A stretch of 64,000 bases of DNA, taken from NCBI GenBank assembly GCA_027924585.1, contig BSBM01000904.1, positions 22,839,001 through 22,903,000 on the forward strand. Reading direction: 5' to 3'. The number at the start of each line of letters is the position of its first letter. Within the stretch, counting starts at the first letter, position 1. Shown one piece after another: positions 1 to 10,087 of the stretch. The DNA comes from Larix kaempferi. Its lineage: Eukaryota; Streptophyta; Pinopsida; Pinales; Pinaceae. Made by a program: the position numbers and the translations under genes. The notes beneath the pieces are model-generated. The model saw only the letters and a program-made list of their open reading frames with translations, searched no databases and was not told the origin of the DNA.

Positions 1-1503
1 TGAAATGAATGGAAATCTTAATACACCCTAGATGAAAGCTTTAGTAGTTGTGCTTCTAAGCACAGGTGAAATCCCCAAAAGGGTTGTATAGGCCTAAAAA
101 AAGCAGTGGCTAAACAAATGCTAAATCTAAAGAACTGTTGGCCAAGGAAATAAAATGTAATGATGAGATTTGTATACATTTTCCAAGGTTGAAAAAACAC
201 CTATCTAAACAACTTACCCATTTGTGAACACTGTCGTCCCCTGTGTATTCTTTATCCAACATATGCTTAAATGTGTAATACCCTTTCCCTCGTCCAAACT
301 ATCACAACGTTGAGCCAATCAAGCCATTCCCCTGTGCCTAGCCTTGCATCCTTAGCCTTCACACTCTGCTAGCAAATTGATCATGTTTACAAAATGAGTA
401 TTCCTTGAGGTTCTTTTGAAAGTAAATTATTATTTTAACCTATGCTTAATTATGATTATCTATTAATTGCCATTGAAATGATGCTTGATGTCTTAAAAGT
501 CTTGCTATGAAAATGATTAAAAGAGCATGTCTTAACCATTTGCACTTGCAGCAGCAGGCTTCTCTAGCCTGGGTCATATTTTGATCAGTTTGACCTTTAA
601 ACCTAGTTTGACCAAGGTCAACCTTGGGATCCGTGATGAGTTGGACCAGTTATGTTGTATGATGTTTATTCATGGTCCTTGATATACCTTTTGATGATTC
701 CATACAGTGGACACAGGTTTCAGATGATGGTTGATGCACTTTTTATTGATTATTGTTACTTCCAGACCATCATATTTTTATTTCTCCGGGTATGGTGGAT
801 GCTATAGATGATCTTACAGGTTACCATGAGGTGTATGAGTACTCATCTCTAGCAAATTTGGGTCTTCTGGATCTATTGAGACACTTGATTTTCAGTTCCA
901 GGCACTTTCAGTGATGATATGAGAGGTTTTCACCTGTTGACCAGTTTGGCCATGCTGAGTTGGCCTATCTAGCAGTTGCTTTGATTGAGAGTCGTTTCCT
1001 AGGGCACTACAGAGGAGAGGGGTGGTCCAGCCACTTGTCATTACCATATTACCCCCTCTCCGGACATGATAGTATAGTCAGAGTTTGTGCCCGGGCACCA
1101 GGCAGTGGGATATGGGCAATTTGATGGTTTTTCAAGTGGAATAAAAAGGTCATTAAGGAAATCGATTTGAGCAATTGAGGAAAGGTTTTGGCATGAGATC
1201 TGTTCAGAGGTCATCCATGGTGTATCCCACTCCATCCAGATCAGCTTGCAGCATTCGGTGGGGTCCACACAGTCATTGGGTTGTGTTTTGATGCATTCTT
1301 CTCCCAGTTGAGGGGGCCAGGAGTTGATCATTTGTTCACTTGGACATGTTATTGAGTCATATGTTATATTATTGTGCCATGGGGTGATGCTAGTGAAGGG
1401 TAATAAGACCTCCTAGCCCCACCATGTGCTCCTAGTCACTTGTCCTTGTCATCTTATGTGGCACACTTGTCCTATAGTCACTTTTATGTGGTGCACACCC
1501 CCC
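1..1503 (+). repeat. LTR-B copy 1, internal fragment
   Basis: This matches the part of LTR-B seen again at about 60240-61915, including the GTGCTT(A/C)T..AGCAC hairpin near its start and the 'cctcctagcccca' stretch near its end. Both LTR-B termini are missing: the left end leaves the window and the right end stops at a run of Cs directly against LTR-A. It has no coding potential. The 96-codon minus-strand reading frame at 1041-1331 lies inside the repeat and resembles no protein I know. Confidence 0.75.
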
Positions 1504-2505
1504 TCGAAATTGGGGTTTTTAATTTTTTAATTATTTTTAAATTTTAATTAAATCTCTCTATAGTTTAAATAGAGAAATTTGAGTCTGTAATTATGTCAGT
1601 CATCCGGGGTCCGAATTTAATGTTTGATGGCTCGATTCATAAGCCAAAAATCACACATGACCCGTGGAGCAGCTAAACCCAACTTTCGGATGTCAATTCA
1701 GCCTCATAATTAATATTTTCTCTGAAAAGTCATTTACAGAGAAATTATTAATTAAAATAATAAAATTGAATATTTTGGAGATAATCCAAATCTCTCCAAA
1801 ATTAATCAATTTGATTAAAATAAAAGGCTAAATGACATGGCAATGGACATTTATGAGGATTCCAATCAACTCCCAGTCACTCCAATCAATTATCCAGTCA
1901 CCAAAAGGTTATCCACTTGAGCAAACTCGCCCTCCTCTTGCAAAACTCGAGTTTGATGTGTTGTAAGTTGATGATTGGGTGGTAGTTTGCATTAAAGCCT
2001 AAGGTAGGCGCCCTCATGACTCACCAATCGATCCAAAGCTTGGCTCCTTGTTGAGACTCGAGTTACACCTACCTTCACCACGTGTTCCACACAAGCAACT
2101 CGCATATCCCTTTAATTCCTCACGTCAACCTCATTTAAGCTCGAGTTTTGCCTTGTTGTAACTTGTTTATTGGTTTGTGATCACTCATACCTACCACTAG
2201 AGTCGAGCTATGCCACCCATGCGAATTTAACCTACCACATTACACTTGTCTCTCCATCCTCCAACTCGCACCTTCCCTCATCCTCACGTCAACCTACCAT
2301 ACATCACGTGGATCCTTTTTGGAGGATGTTTATTGGTTGATTGATATGTCTAAACTTACCACCCAAGTCGAGTTTGCCACCTATTCGCCCATACCTACCA
2401 CAAACTCGACTTTAGCATTGTCTATTGCTCCAAGCCTTTGTTGATTGGAATTCGACCTCCATGCCATTGCCAAATTCGACCTAGGGTTTAGCTTATTGGT
2501 TTGAG

Positions 2506-2512
2506 TATAAAG
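2506..2512 (+). promoter_or_regulatory. TATA-like box in 5' LTR-A
   Basis: TATAAAG followed by a purine-rich stretch, about 1000 bp into the remaining LTR. It is repeated at 19924-19930 in the 3' LTR despite nearby substitutions. It is a likely Pol II core promoter, which would place transcription start near 2535. The start itself is inferred. Confidence 0.45.
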
Positions 2513-3681
2513 AGAGGCCCATTAGGGGCTATTATCTCATGGATTTTTGATGTAAAGTTACTCTGCTATTTTGTGATTACAAGCTATTGGCTTAAGGAAA
2601 TAAAGTTAGACTTTGGAGGTCCATGCGATTTGTGCAACATTGATGAATGTTTCTCTTGTGAGGTGATATTTTTCCATGCTTTCAATTTAAATGCTTATGT
2701 GATTGATCAAAAAACTAGCTTTAGAAGTCTATATTCTAGAACATAAGATCTACCATTTGTGGTTTGCAATTTGGTTTATTATGCAATGTTTATCAATGAG
2801 TTATATGAATAGGATGTATTCGGTTGTACTAGCATTTATATAACCTTGGTTCTCGTAGCATACTAATCATATTTTGATCTCACTTTGGCATTGAGTTGTT
2901 TGTCTTTGGATAGGTTTCTCCAGGTGTAGGGGGGTGTGAGCTCAGTTGCATCTAGCTCATCTTCACCATCACAAGTAAACTCTTAATATTTGTTGTCTTT
3001 CCAGGATCTATATAAAGTTGAATTTGTTTTCGAGAAGAAGCACAAGGGGTTTTGCTCTAAGATCCATCCACTTTTTTCAAAAGTTAAAGTTTGTTACCTT
3101 GGTCCTAAAGGCTCTCTCTTCAAGCCCTATCGCTTGCTCCTTGATTTCTTTTTCCCATTTGATTTGCTAGGCCTATCCTCTAATAGTTTCCTCCTACCCT
3201 ATCCCCTTTTGTCCTACTCCTTTCATTCTCTTCTCCACTCGCCCTAACTCCTTTAAGGTTTCCTCTATTGCTCTCGTTTCACCTCCTTTCTGCCCTATCT
3301 CCCATACCTTTCTTTTTTGCTCATCTTTCCTCCTCGTCCATTTTCATATCAGCCCTAAACACATAAAAACATATCAACATAAACAACAAAAAACAGTCAA
3401 GTGATTAGATGTATGCTAGGTGTTAGTTTTTTGCATTTGAGGATCTTACTTTGTATCATTTGATTTTGTTAGAAATCTAGTTAGTTTGTTAAACTAGCTA
3501 AATTTGCATTTCAAATTTTAAACACTCATATCTTATGGCATGCTAGATTAGCTACTAAGCTTTGTTGGAAATTTGATAGTTAGTTGCATTGTTAGTATTG
3601 ATTATCATAGATCTTTTCCCAAGTTATCGTCTAGTCTCAAATTTTATCAACATGCATTGAACCCCATATCTTGTTGTGTTG

Positions 3682-3949
3682 TTGGCTGCCTTTATAAACC
3701 GTGGTTGACTGTCCTAACTTATGATTGGCTGCCATACGAACTATTAGAGGACTGTTTTGTTTAACTTATGTTGGCTGCCATATAGCATGTTAGAGGACTG
3801 TTAGCTGCCCATTTTAATTGTTAAAAGACTATCATAAGGATTGTTGGCTGCCACGTTAAAACCTTGGTGGACTGTTGGGAAACACTATTGACTGTCATAA
3901 GGTGCATTTACATTGGCTGCCAGTTAAGTATCAACACTTGTGACTGTCC
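3682..3949 (+). repeat. Irregular GGCTGCC / GACTGT array in LTR-A
   Basis: TTGGCTGCC-type words alternate with GACTGT(C/T)-type words through about 270 bp, with five or six of each at roughly 20-45 bp spacing. The same array occurs in the 3' LTR at 21100-21367. It contains no open frame. It may be a run of short binding sites or a decayed tandem duplication. Confidence 0.6.
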
Positions 3950-5151
3950 TTAAATCTGGTAATTGCTATGTTGAACATTGTTAGATACTAGTTGATGATC
4001 ATTTTTCACACTTTGAGGAATCAGTAGTTAGCTACCTTTGCATTATAGATCTCATTGAAAAAGGTAAAAAGCTTGCATTGTCTTTGAAGTACTTAGCCAT
4101 TCACAAATTTAGGATCTAGTCTCTTTATTATCATAGTTAGTCTTGCATTTACTTTGTTGCTAGTTTGGATCTTGCACTTTGGAATTTGGTAGCTTGTGTT
4201 AGATCTCATTTAAAAATTCAATAAACTTGTATCTCTTTAGTTTTGTTTGATTTGTAGATCTAGGTAATCTCCAATTTGTTTTGGTTATCTAACATCTAAT
4301 GGGTATTTGAGTTGCTCATTTGTGATAGATCTTTCCTTGAGAAAGAAGAACTTTGAGAAGATTCGAAGCAAATAGAAGAGAGGAGCTTCTGAATACAAGA
4401 AGTTATTAAGAAGACAAAAGAGACGATCCAAACCAAAGGACTAGCATTTATCCTTTTGTAATAGCTCTTAGAAGCTTGTTTCAAGTATTTTTGCAAGTTA
4501 CATCTCTCAAAGTCCTTCAAAGGGTTAGAAACCCAAGGCATTTGTAACCGCTTAATAAAAAGTCTCAAGTGGAGGGGGTCTCCACTTTTTGGGTCTTTTT
4601 CCCCATTTGGGGAAGGGTGTTGGGTCTTGTGATTCGATTTAGCTTAGATTTGTGATCTCATATTCTTAGATTAGTATTTTGCTTAATAAGTCATTCAAAT
4701 TTATCTTCCATATCTACTTACCCCCATGCTCTCCCGAGTAGGGTCTTTGACCTGAAAGAGATTCTTGGGCAGTTTAGTTTTATATTTTTTGCATTTTATC
4801 TTGCTTCTCTTCCAAAGCCCTCAGCCGAAAGTTGTATCCTTGAGATTTCGTCTCAAGGGCAGGACCACATAATTTGTGGTTACTCTTCCATCCCCATCGG
4901 TTTCCTTGGCAGAGCTTTCAGCTAGCTGGAAGTTCTCAAGTGCAAGCGGTTCTAGTGGTTGATCCTGTTTCGGGGATCAATCCCACCTAGTAGATTAAAG
5001 TGTGTGTGGTAGAACACTAGACTTATTTATCTTGCAAGCATTATTGTTAGTGGTAATTTATATCTTGTGATCAATACTATTGCTTAAAGTCTGTTTCAAG
5101 TTAAGATATACTGCTACTACTTTCTTTCTGCTTCATAAAATAAACCAAAGT

Positions 5152-5302
5152 CTCTTGAATTTGGCCAAATCCAAGTCAAGAGCACCCTCTATCGGAGGGC
5201 ATTTTAGTTCTTGCATTTCCCTGCATTAGGCATTGTTAATCTAGCAAGTCTCTTGAACTGTGGTCATAAGACCAAGTCAAGAGCGCTCTCTGTCGGAGAG
5301 TT
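5152..5302 (+). other. Two tandem double-hairpin motifs in LTR-A
   Basis: Each motif has a long hairpin closed by CTCTTGA/TCAAGAG, followed at once by a short 5-bp hairpin with a 5-nt loop. Motif 1 (5152-5199) has inner pairs TTGG/CCAA and second hairpin CCCTC-TATCG-GAGGG. Motif 2 (5250-5300) has inner pairs GGTC/GACC around ATAA and second hairpin CTCTC-TGTCG-GAGAG. The 3' LTR repeats both at 22570-22720, and LTR-C has two related copies with different but still complementary inner stems. This suggests structure kept in the element's RNA leader. Confidence 0.65.
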
Positions 5303-5390
5303 GAACAAGGCTTTCTAAGAATAAAAAATTTCCACTCACACACCCCTTAATTAATTTATCTTGGTTTCGTCCTACACCCGTATGCTCTGC

Positions 5391-5406
5391 CAACCGGAAA
5401 CGGTTG
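5391..5406 (+). other. Hairpin with GAAA (GNRA) tetraloop in LTR-A
   Basis: CAACCG-GAAA-CGGTTG forms a perfect 6-bp stem with a GNRA-class loop. It lies about 90 nt after the double-hairpin motifs and is repeated at 22807-22822. It should be in the transcript upstream of the PBS. No function is shown by the sequence. Confidence 0.55.
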
Positions 5407-6223
5407 AGCTAGTACTCAGAAAGGTGGAAGACTTGATAATTTACGATCGATAACTTAATTAAAATTTTTACCCAAAACCTCAACCAAAGCAAATTACTGT
5501 TCTTCCCCACGAGAGGTGGTGCCGGGAATCCACTGTCAGACTCAAGGGCGGTTCAAACATTGGACACCTATCCTTTATGAATCTGGGTGCTCCCGACAGA
5601 TCACTTAGGGTTTCCAGTACTTTCCTTGGGTAAGGTTCCACCATCTTTTGATACCTTTGGTCTTATCCTAATAATCAAGACAACTAAAACTTTGAATTTA
5701 CCAAGATAAGCTGCATAATGTTCTCACAAACTTTCAATTCAAGCACTTGTATCAAGTTTTCACAATTCATATTTAATTCTTGACTCCATAAGGCACTGGT
5801 CCTTTATCTCATATTTTGCCTGCTTAAATATCTACATTGGAGTTATCTGTTATATTTCGTGAAAAGTGATTTACTTATTTCCCAAGTGTATCTTTTATCT
5901 TGTATTTGCAACGTGGATTGCGTTATCTTGTCTTATATTAAAGTTTTATAATTTGCCTTTCATCTCAAAAAACTCCTAAAAAACACCCATCCGCATCACT
6001 ACATCAAAAACACATAAATACACAAAGAGCCTTAGACAACTCTTTTTTAGGGACTACCCCCCTTGGCTTCGTTAGGAGTTTTGCCTAAATGGAGGAGCTG
6101 GGATTCAGGTGACAGTACCTGGCTCATTGCTTGCCCCCAAGGCCACACCTCTCTCACTTGTAGTGAAGAGACAGCTTTCGAAAGATTTCCGCTGCTGGTG
6201 TGCATATTGGCGGACAACATCTT

Positions 6224-6241
6224 TGGCACCGCTGCCGGGGA
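6224..6241 (+). other. Primer-binding site, tRNA-Asp type
   Basis: TGGCACCGCTGCCGGGGA starts 4 nt after the LTR end. It matches the reverse complement of the 3' end of plant tRNA-Asp(GTC), including the CCA, with two differences. This PBS type is usual for Athila/Tat-branch plant Gypsy elements. It confirms plus-strand orientation and the 6219 LTR boundary. Confidence 0.85.
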
Positions 6242-6337
6242 CAAATCTTTTTGTTCCTGGACGAACTTAGTTTTTCTAGTTTGTTTTACCTTTTGATAGA
6301 TTCTCATATCTATCTAGCGACTCCACTTCACCTTTTT

Positions 6338-6415
6338 ACTTTGGTAGACCACATAGACATAGACTTTGGTAGACCACATAGACATAGACATAGACTTTGG
6401 TAGACCACATAGACC
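6338..6415 (+). repeat. Three-unit tandem repeat before gag
   Basis: Three units built on 'tttggtagaccacatagac' with variable 'atagac' additions. The words 'gaccacataga' recur once more at 6452-6463 inside gag-like coding sequence, so the array may be a slipped copy of gag DNA. It places a TAG (6410-6412) just upstream of conserved in-frame gag sequence and so appears to have removed the original gag start. Confidence 0.7.
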
Positions 6416-6478
6416 CCAAAATTCAATGGCAACTGTGCCACCTCTATTGAGGACCACATAGACAATGTTTGGGCTCAT

Positions 6479-9400
6479 ATGGAAGCTTATGGGGCTGAGG
6501 AAGAAGATGTGTTTACTAGGGGTCTCTTTGCATCCTTGGAGGGTGATGCCCGCAAATGGTTTGACCGCTTGCCTCCATCGTCAATCAATGGGTATGATGT
6601 ATTCACCGATAAACTCAAGCAAGAATGGTCAGTCAAGTTAGATGGGCATTTCCTTTTACACCAACTTTTTGACATCAAAAAGAAGGAGAATGAGTCTGTC
6701 CATGAGTTTAACCAACGCTTTGATAAGACTGTTGCCAACATCCCAAGTAACATAAGGCCCCTTGATCAAGCCATCTTGATCCATTACCTCAATGCATATG
6801 AAGGTTACTTGGGTTACCATCTAAAAGACAAAGACCCTAGTAATTTGAAGATAGCCCAAGACAATGCCAAGAAAGCTGAGGCAAACGCTGCCTCCATGGG
6901 AAAGCAAAATTTCTTTGACCTAATCAGTGGACCTTCTTCATCCAGATCTGAGCCTAAGTTTAAAAAGAGTAAGGAACCTAGCAAAGATCCCAATGAAATG
7001 ATGGAGAGTATGCATGAAATGATGAAAAACTTAACCCTCCTAACTAGGGACCTAGCCAAGAACAAAGAGGGGGATAGATATAGGCAGCCCTATGGTCCTA
7101 AACCTTATTTGAATCAACAAAAGAAGCCTAATGAAGGTGATAGAAGAAACCCTATGAACCAAGAACCTCCTATCATAAACTGGTATGAAGAGCAAAAGTT
7201 GGAAGACCTTGAGTATACCACCCATGGTGATGATACTCCGGATTCTCCGAAGAACATTAATTGGGTTAATGACTTGAAATTTGACAAAGACTTTGGAAGA
7301 ATTTTGATTGATCATGAAGAAGACACCATTCAAGAAACCAACCCTAGTGGTCCCATCTATGCTACTGAGCAAGTAAATAGTGATCAAACTCCCTATAAAA
7401 CCTATCAACGAAGAAAGGATGGCCAAAAGCCTATGCCTTTTAGTGAAAAGAAAAACAAAGAGCTGCCTAGTCCAGTGAGTGAGCCATTCCCTGTGCCTGA
7501 GTATGACTTTGATATCAACATCGAAAGAGAGTTAGACAAAGTTATGCATAACATTCCACTCACTGAGTTAATGAAAATCCCTTCAATAAAGGAGCAAGTG
7601 GTGGAATTTTTCGAGAGTATCCCTGAGACTACCACAAGTAGTGGTGAGGATTCATCTTCTCAAAACCCAGCACCTTGTGATGTGGTTGATGAAGAGGATG
7701 ATCCTCCCATTAACATCCAAACTGCCCTATATGAGAGGAAGAACGGGGGTCACCAACCATTTTATCTTACACTCCGCATAGGAGATATCCTTCTTCATAA
7801 CTGTATGTTGGATTCTGGTGCCTCCATGAATGTGATGCCTTTACAAGTCATGGAAGCCATGGGATTAAAAATAACTAGGCCTTATGGGAACGTTTGTGAG
7901 ATTGACTCTAAACCAGTTAAAGTCTTTGGCTTGATAAAAAACCTGAGAGCTGACCTGTTTTCGTGCCCCGACATATCCATGCTCATGGATATAGTAGTTA
8001 TAGATCTCCCTCCAGCCTATGGTATGCTCCTTTGTAGGAAGTGGTCCGCTAGGCTAGGGGGACATCTTCAGATGGATCTATCATATGCTACCATCCCCAA
8101 CTCTGATGGGTCTTTGGTTAGGGTGTATCGGGAGCCATTTTATGATGGACATCTTGAGAATTATGAGGATGGTGTGAGAAACACTTTTGGTGAGGGTGAG
8201 TTATTACCTGAGGGTATCTTTATGGTCATGGGTGGTCATGATGATGATCCTAGCATGGAAGAAGAAAGAATTATTGAGGTTGACCCTCAGTCCATTCGGG
8301 GTGAAGTGTCAGAAAACCTTAGGACCTCGAACCAACCCAATATTGTAGGGCCAAACGTTGACCAACCTGCACCTCCTACTCAGCTAAACACTTCGGAGAA
8401 CAACTTTGATCAAATTAGAAGGGGTGAGTATATACCTAGGACAGTGCATGAGTGGCTTTTCCTAGTTGACCTTAACACAGAAAGAGGAAGACAAGGCTTA
8501 CCTCACATCACTCCTTGGACAAATAACAATGAAGGAACATACCTTCCCTCACCTGAGGGGGGTGATGAAGAACTAGTTGATTATCACTTTTCTGATGTGC
8601 CTGATCATTTGTCCCATTTGTCCTTGGAGGATGGGGTTTTGAGGCAAGTGAATGACAACTCTATGAGTTGGCAAGAACATGCCTCAACCCATGATGACCA
8701 TGAGGAAGACCTTTCTTTAAGTAATCTAGCCATTTCTCAGGAAGAGCCAGCTGAGCTACGTTTGCTTCCACCTTACCTTAGCTTCCTTTTGCCTAGTGAG
8801 TTATCTATTGGTGAAGAGGATATGGACTCCACGGACACACTTTATTCTTCACCAACATCTTTGGATATAAGAGATCAAAGTATACCTAGCACAGTTCCTA
8901 GTCATACACCCATTCCTACTGACCGTCTGGCACTTTTAGAGAACATGACCATTCTTATACCATCGGGAGAGGGTAGTAGCAGAAGTAGTGAAAATCAAAT
9001 CCCTCCACCCATAACCCAAGCTGAAGTGGATGAGGATGTTGATATTGACTTTTGGACCATTGGGGAAACTCAAAAGAACATCATTCACCCACAAGTAGAA
9101 AGTCCTCCTAGGAGAACTGTAAGAGAAGTCTTGATTGGTAGGGTAGCTGTACCTTTAGACGGTGGACCTCCCAAATTTGATGCAATTCCTCCTAATAGGA
9201 ATTCAAGTATAGTTACACCTCAACCTCAATGCATTTCCGATATCCAATCTTTTCCTGAACATGTTATTAAAGTCATCCCTCAATCTGTAAATCGCCAAAG
9301 GTTCGAAATTGGTGATAAGGTTGTAATACCTAATGAGTTATTTTATATACGATCCAGGGGATCAGGTGACTTTTGGGTTGGACCACTTACTGTTGAGCGT

Positions 9401-9493
9401 TGCATTGATGAGATGTGCTTTCTTACTACTGGGACGGGCCAACGCATCTTACTCCCTATCAACCAAAGGGAGCTAAGGGATTATCATCCCTGA
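6479..9493 (+). CDS. Gag-protease polyprotein with a C-terminal integrase-tail-like module
   Basis: This 1004-residue ORF would encode the capsid-like Gag and the aspartic protease of element A. Residues ~1-190 match the plant retrotransposon gag domain (…GDARKWFDRLP…, then ESVHEFNQRFDK). The frame stays open upstream to 6413 with gag-like residues but no ATG, so the N terminus is probably truncated. No CCHC knuckle is visible. The retropepsin active site is DSGA, with D at residue 445, and a 'GMLLCRKW' motif follows as in Athila-type proteases. Residues ~560-935 are acidic and unrecognised. The last ~65 residues (GDKVVI … FWVGPLTVERC … LLPIN) resemble the GPY/F integrase tail that also ends the pol ORF. 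There is no RT here. It ends about 600 bp before an LTR-B. Confidence 0.8.
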   Translation: MEAYGAEEEDVFTRGLFASLEGDARKWFDRLPPSSINGYDVFTDKLKQEWSVKLDGHFLLHQLFDIKKKENESVHEFNQRFDKTVANIPSNIRPLDQAILIHYLNAYEGYLGYHLKDKDPSNLKIAQDNAKKAEANAASMGKQNFFDLISGPSSSRSEPKFKKSKEPSKDPNEMMESMHEMMKNLTLLTRDLAKNKEGDRYRQPYGPKPYLNQQKKPNEGDRRNPMNQEPPIINWYEEQKLEDLEYTTHGDDTPDSPKNINWVNDLKFDKDFGRILIDHEEDTIQETNPSGPIYATEQVNSDQTPYKTYQRRKDGQKPMPFSEKKNKELPSPVSEPFPVPEYDFDINIERELDKVMHNIPLTELMKIPSIKEQVVEFFESIPETTTSSGEDSSSQNPAPCDVVDEEDDPPINIQTALYERKNGGHQPFYLTLRIGDILLHNCMLDSGASMNVMPLQVMEAMGLKITRPYGNVCEIDSKPVKVFGLIKNLRADLFSCPDISMLMDIVVIDLPPAYGMLLCRKWSARLGGHLQMDLSYATIPNSDGSLVRVYREPFYDGHLENYEDGVRNTFGEGELLPEGIFMVMGGHDDDPSMEEERIIEVDPQSIRGEVSENLRTSNQPNIVGPNVDQPAPPTQLNTSENNFDQIRRGEYIPRTVHEWLFLVDLNTERGRQGLPHITPWTNNNEGTYLPSPEGGDEELVDYHFSDVPDHLSHLSLEDGVLRQVNDNSMSWQEHASTHDDHEEDLSLSNLAISQEEPAELRLLPPYLSFLLPSELSIGEEDMDSTDTLYSSPTSLDIRDQSIPSTVPSHTPIPTDRLALLENMTILIPSGEGSSRSSENQIPPPITQAEVDEDVDIDFWTIGETQKNIIHPQVESPPRRTVREVLIGRVAVPLDGGPPKFDAIPPNRNSSIVTPQPQCISDIQSFPEHVIKVIPQSVNRQRFEIGDKVVIPNELFYIRSRGSGDFWVGPLTVERCIDEMCFLTTGTGQRILLPINQRELRDYHP

Positions 9494-10087
9494 CCTTCCG
9501 TACTATGCCTTGCCTTGCCTGTTTAGAGTAGGTAGCTTCTGAATAAGCTCACTTGAGCAGTAGGATTTGTGTGATGTTTCTTTTACTGTGTGCCGAGTAT
9601 TGTCCCTTTTTCTTTTTCTGCCTGGAGTGTCTGCTTGTTTTTATTCTTTATTAAGTTGAGCCTTGCTCCTTCCTAAGCTTGTCTTTTCTCCTGCATGCAT
9701 TTAAGAAATTGTAGTTGGCATTTCTATTTTTGGCTGCCTGTGCAAGTTGAGATTGCCTGCTTGAAGAAGTGCTCTTTATCCTCCTGCACAGTAATAAAAA
9801 TGATAAATGAATAATATATGCCATGTTAGTTTATATTTATATTTTGGCGCATGTCAGTTTATGTTTTAGAATAGAAGTCATTTTCAGTTTTATTTTATAT
9901 TTGTCCCATACATGCTCCATGATGGTATTCTAGTGTTTGTGAGAGCAGGAACAGGTGCAAGATAAAAGCTGAAAGCAAGGATGGTGCAGTGCTGGATTGA
10001 AGATTGATGCAGAGCAGTTCGAGACCAGAGATTCTGAGGTTCTCAAGCGCTCTCTCCATTAGAGCACTTGTCCCAGCTGGAGCCAGA
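9494..10087 (+). other. Non-coding stretch ending in a pre-3'-LTR sequence
   Basis: No credible ORF. Its last ~24 bases (CAGCTGGAGCCAGA next to TGTTATCA) closely match the sequence just before the 3' LTR-A (CAGTTGGAGCCAGA). It therefore looks like the 3' untranslated region and plus-strand priming region of an element ending in LTR-B. The tract is only moderately purine-rich. Confidence 0.55.

Larger units (their letters stand above)
1504..6219 (+). repeat. 5' LTR-A, truncated at its left end
   Basis: Direct repeat of 18922-23635. It ends in GGACAACA at 6219, and the PBS follows after 4 nt. The missing start is present in the 3' copy (18448-18921, beginning TGTTATCA). At the left junction, LTR-B sequence ends in Cs and LTR-A begins TCGAAATT, with at most 1 bp of microhomology. 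The LTR contains a TATA-like box (2506), an irregular GGCTGCC/GACTGT array (3682-3949), an AATAAA (4554-4559) and a cluster of predicted hairpins (5152-5406). Short reading frames such as 2990-3247 occur identically in both LTRs and are not genes. Confidence 0.9.

Noticed and set aside
2990-3247. 85-codon frame repeated identically at 20408-20665
   Set aside because: It is repeated only because it lies in both LTR-A copies; low-complexity Phe/Leu/Ser content and no known domain.
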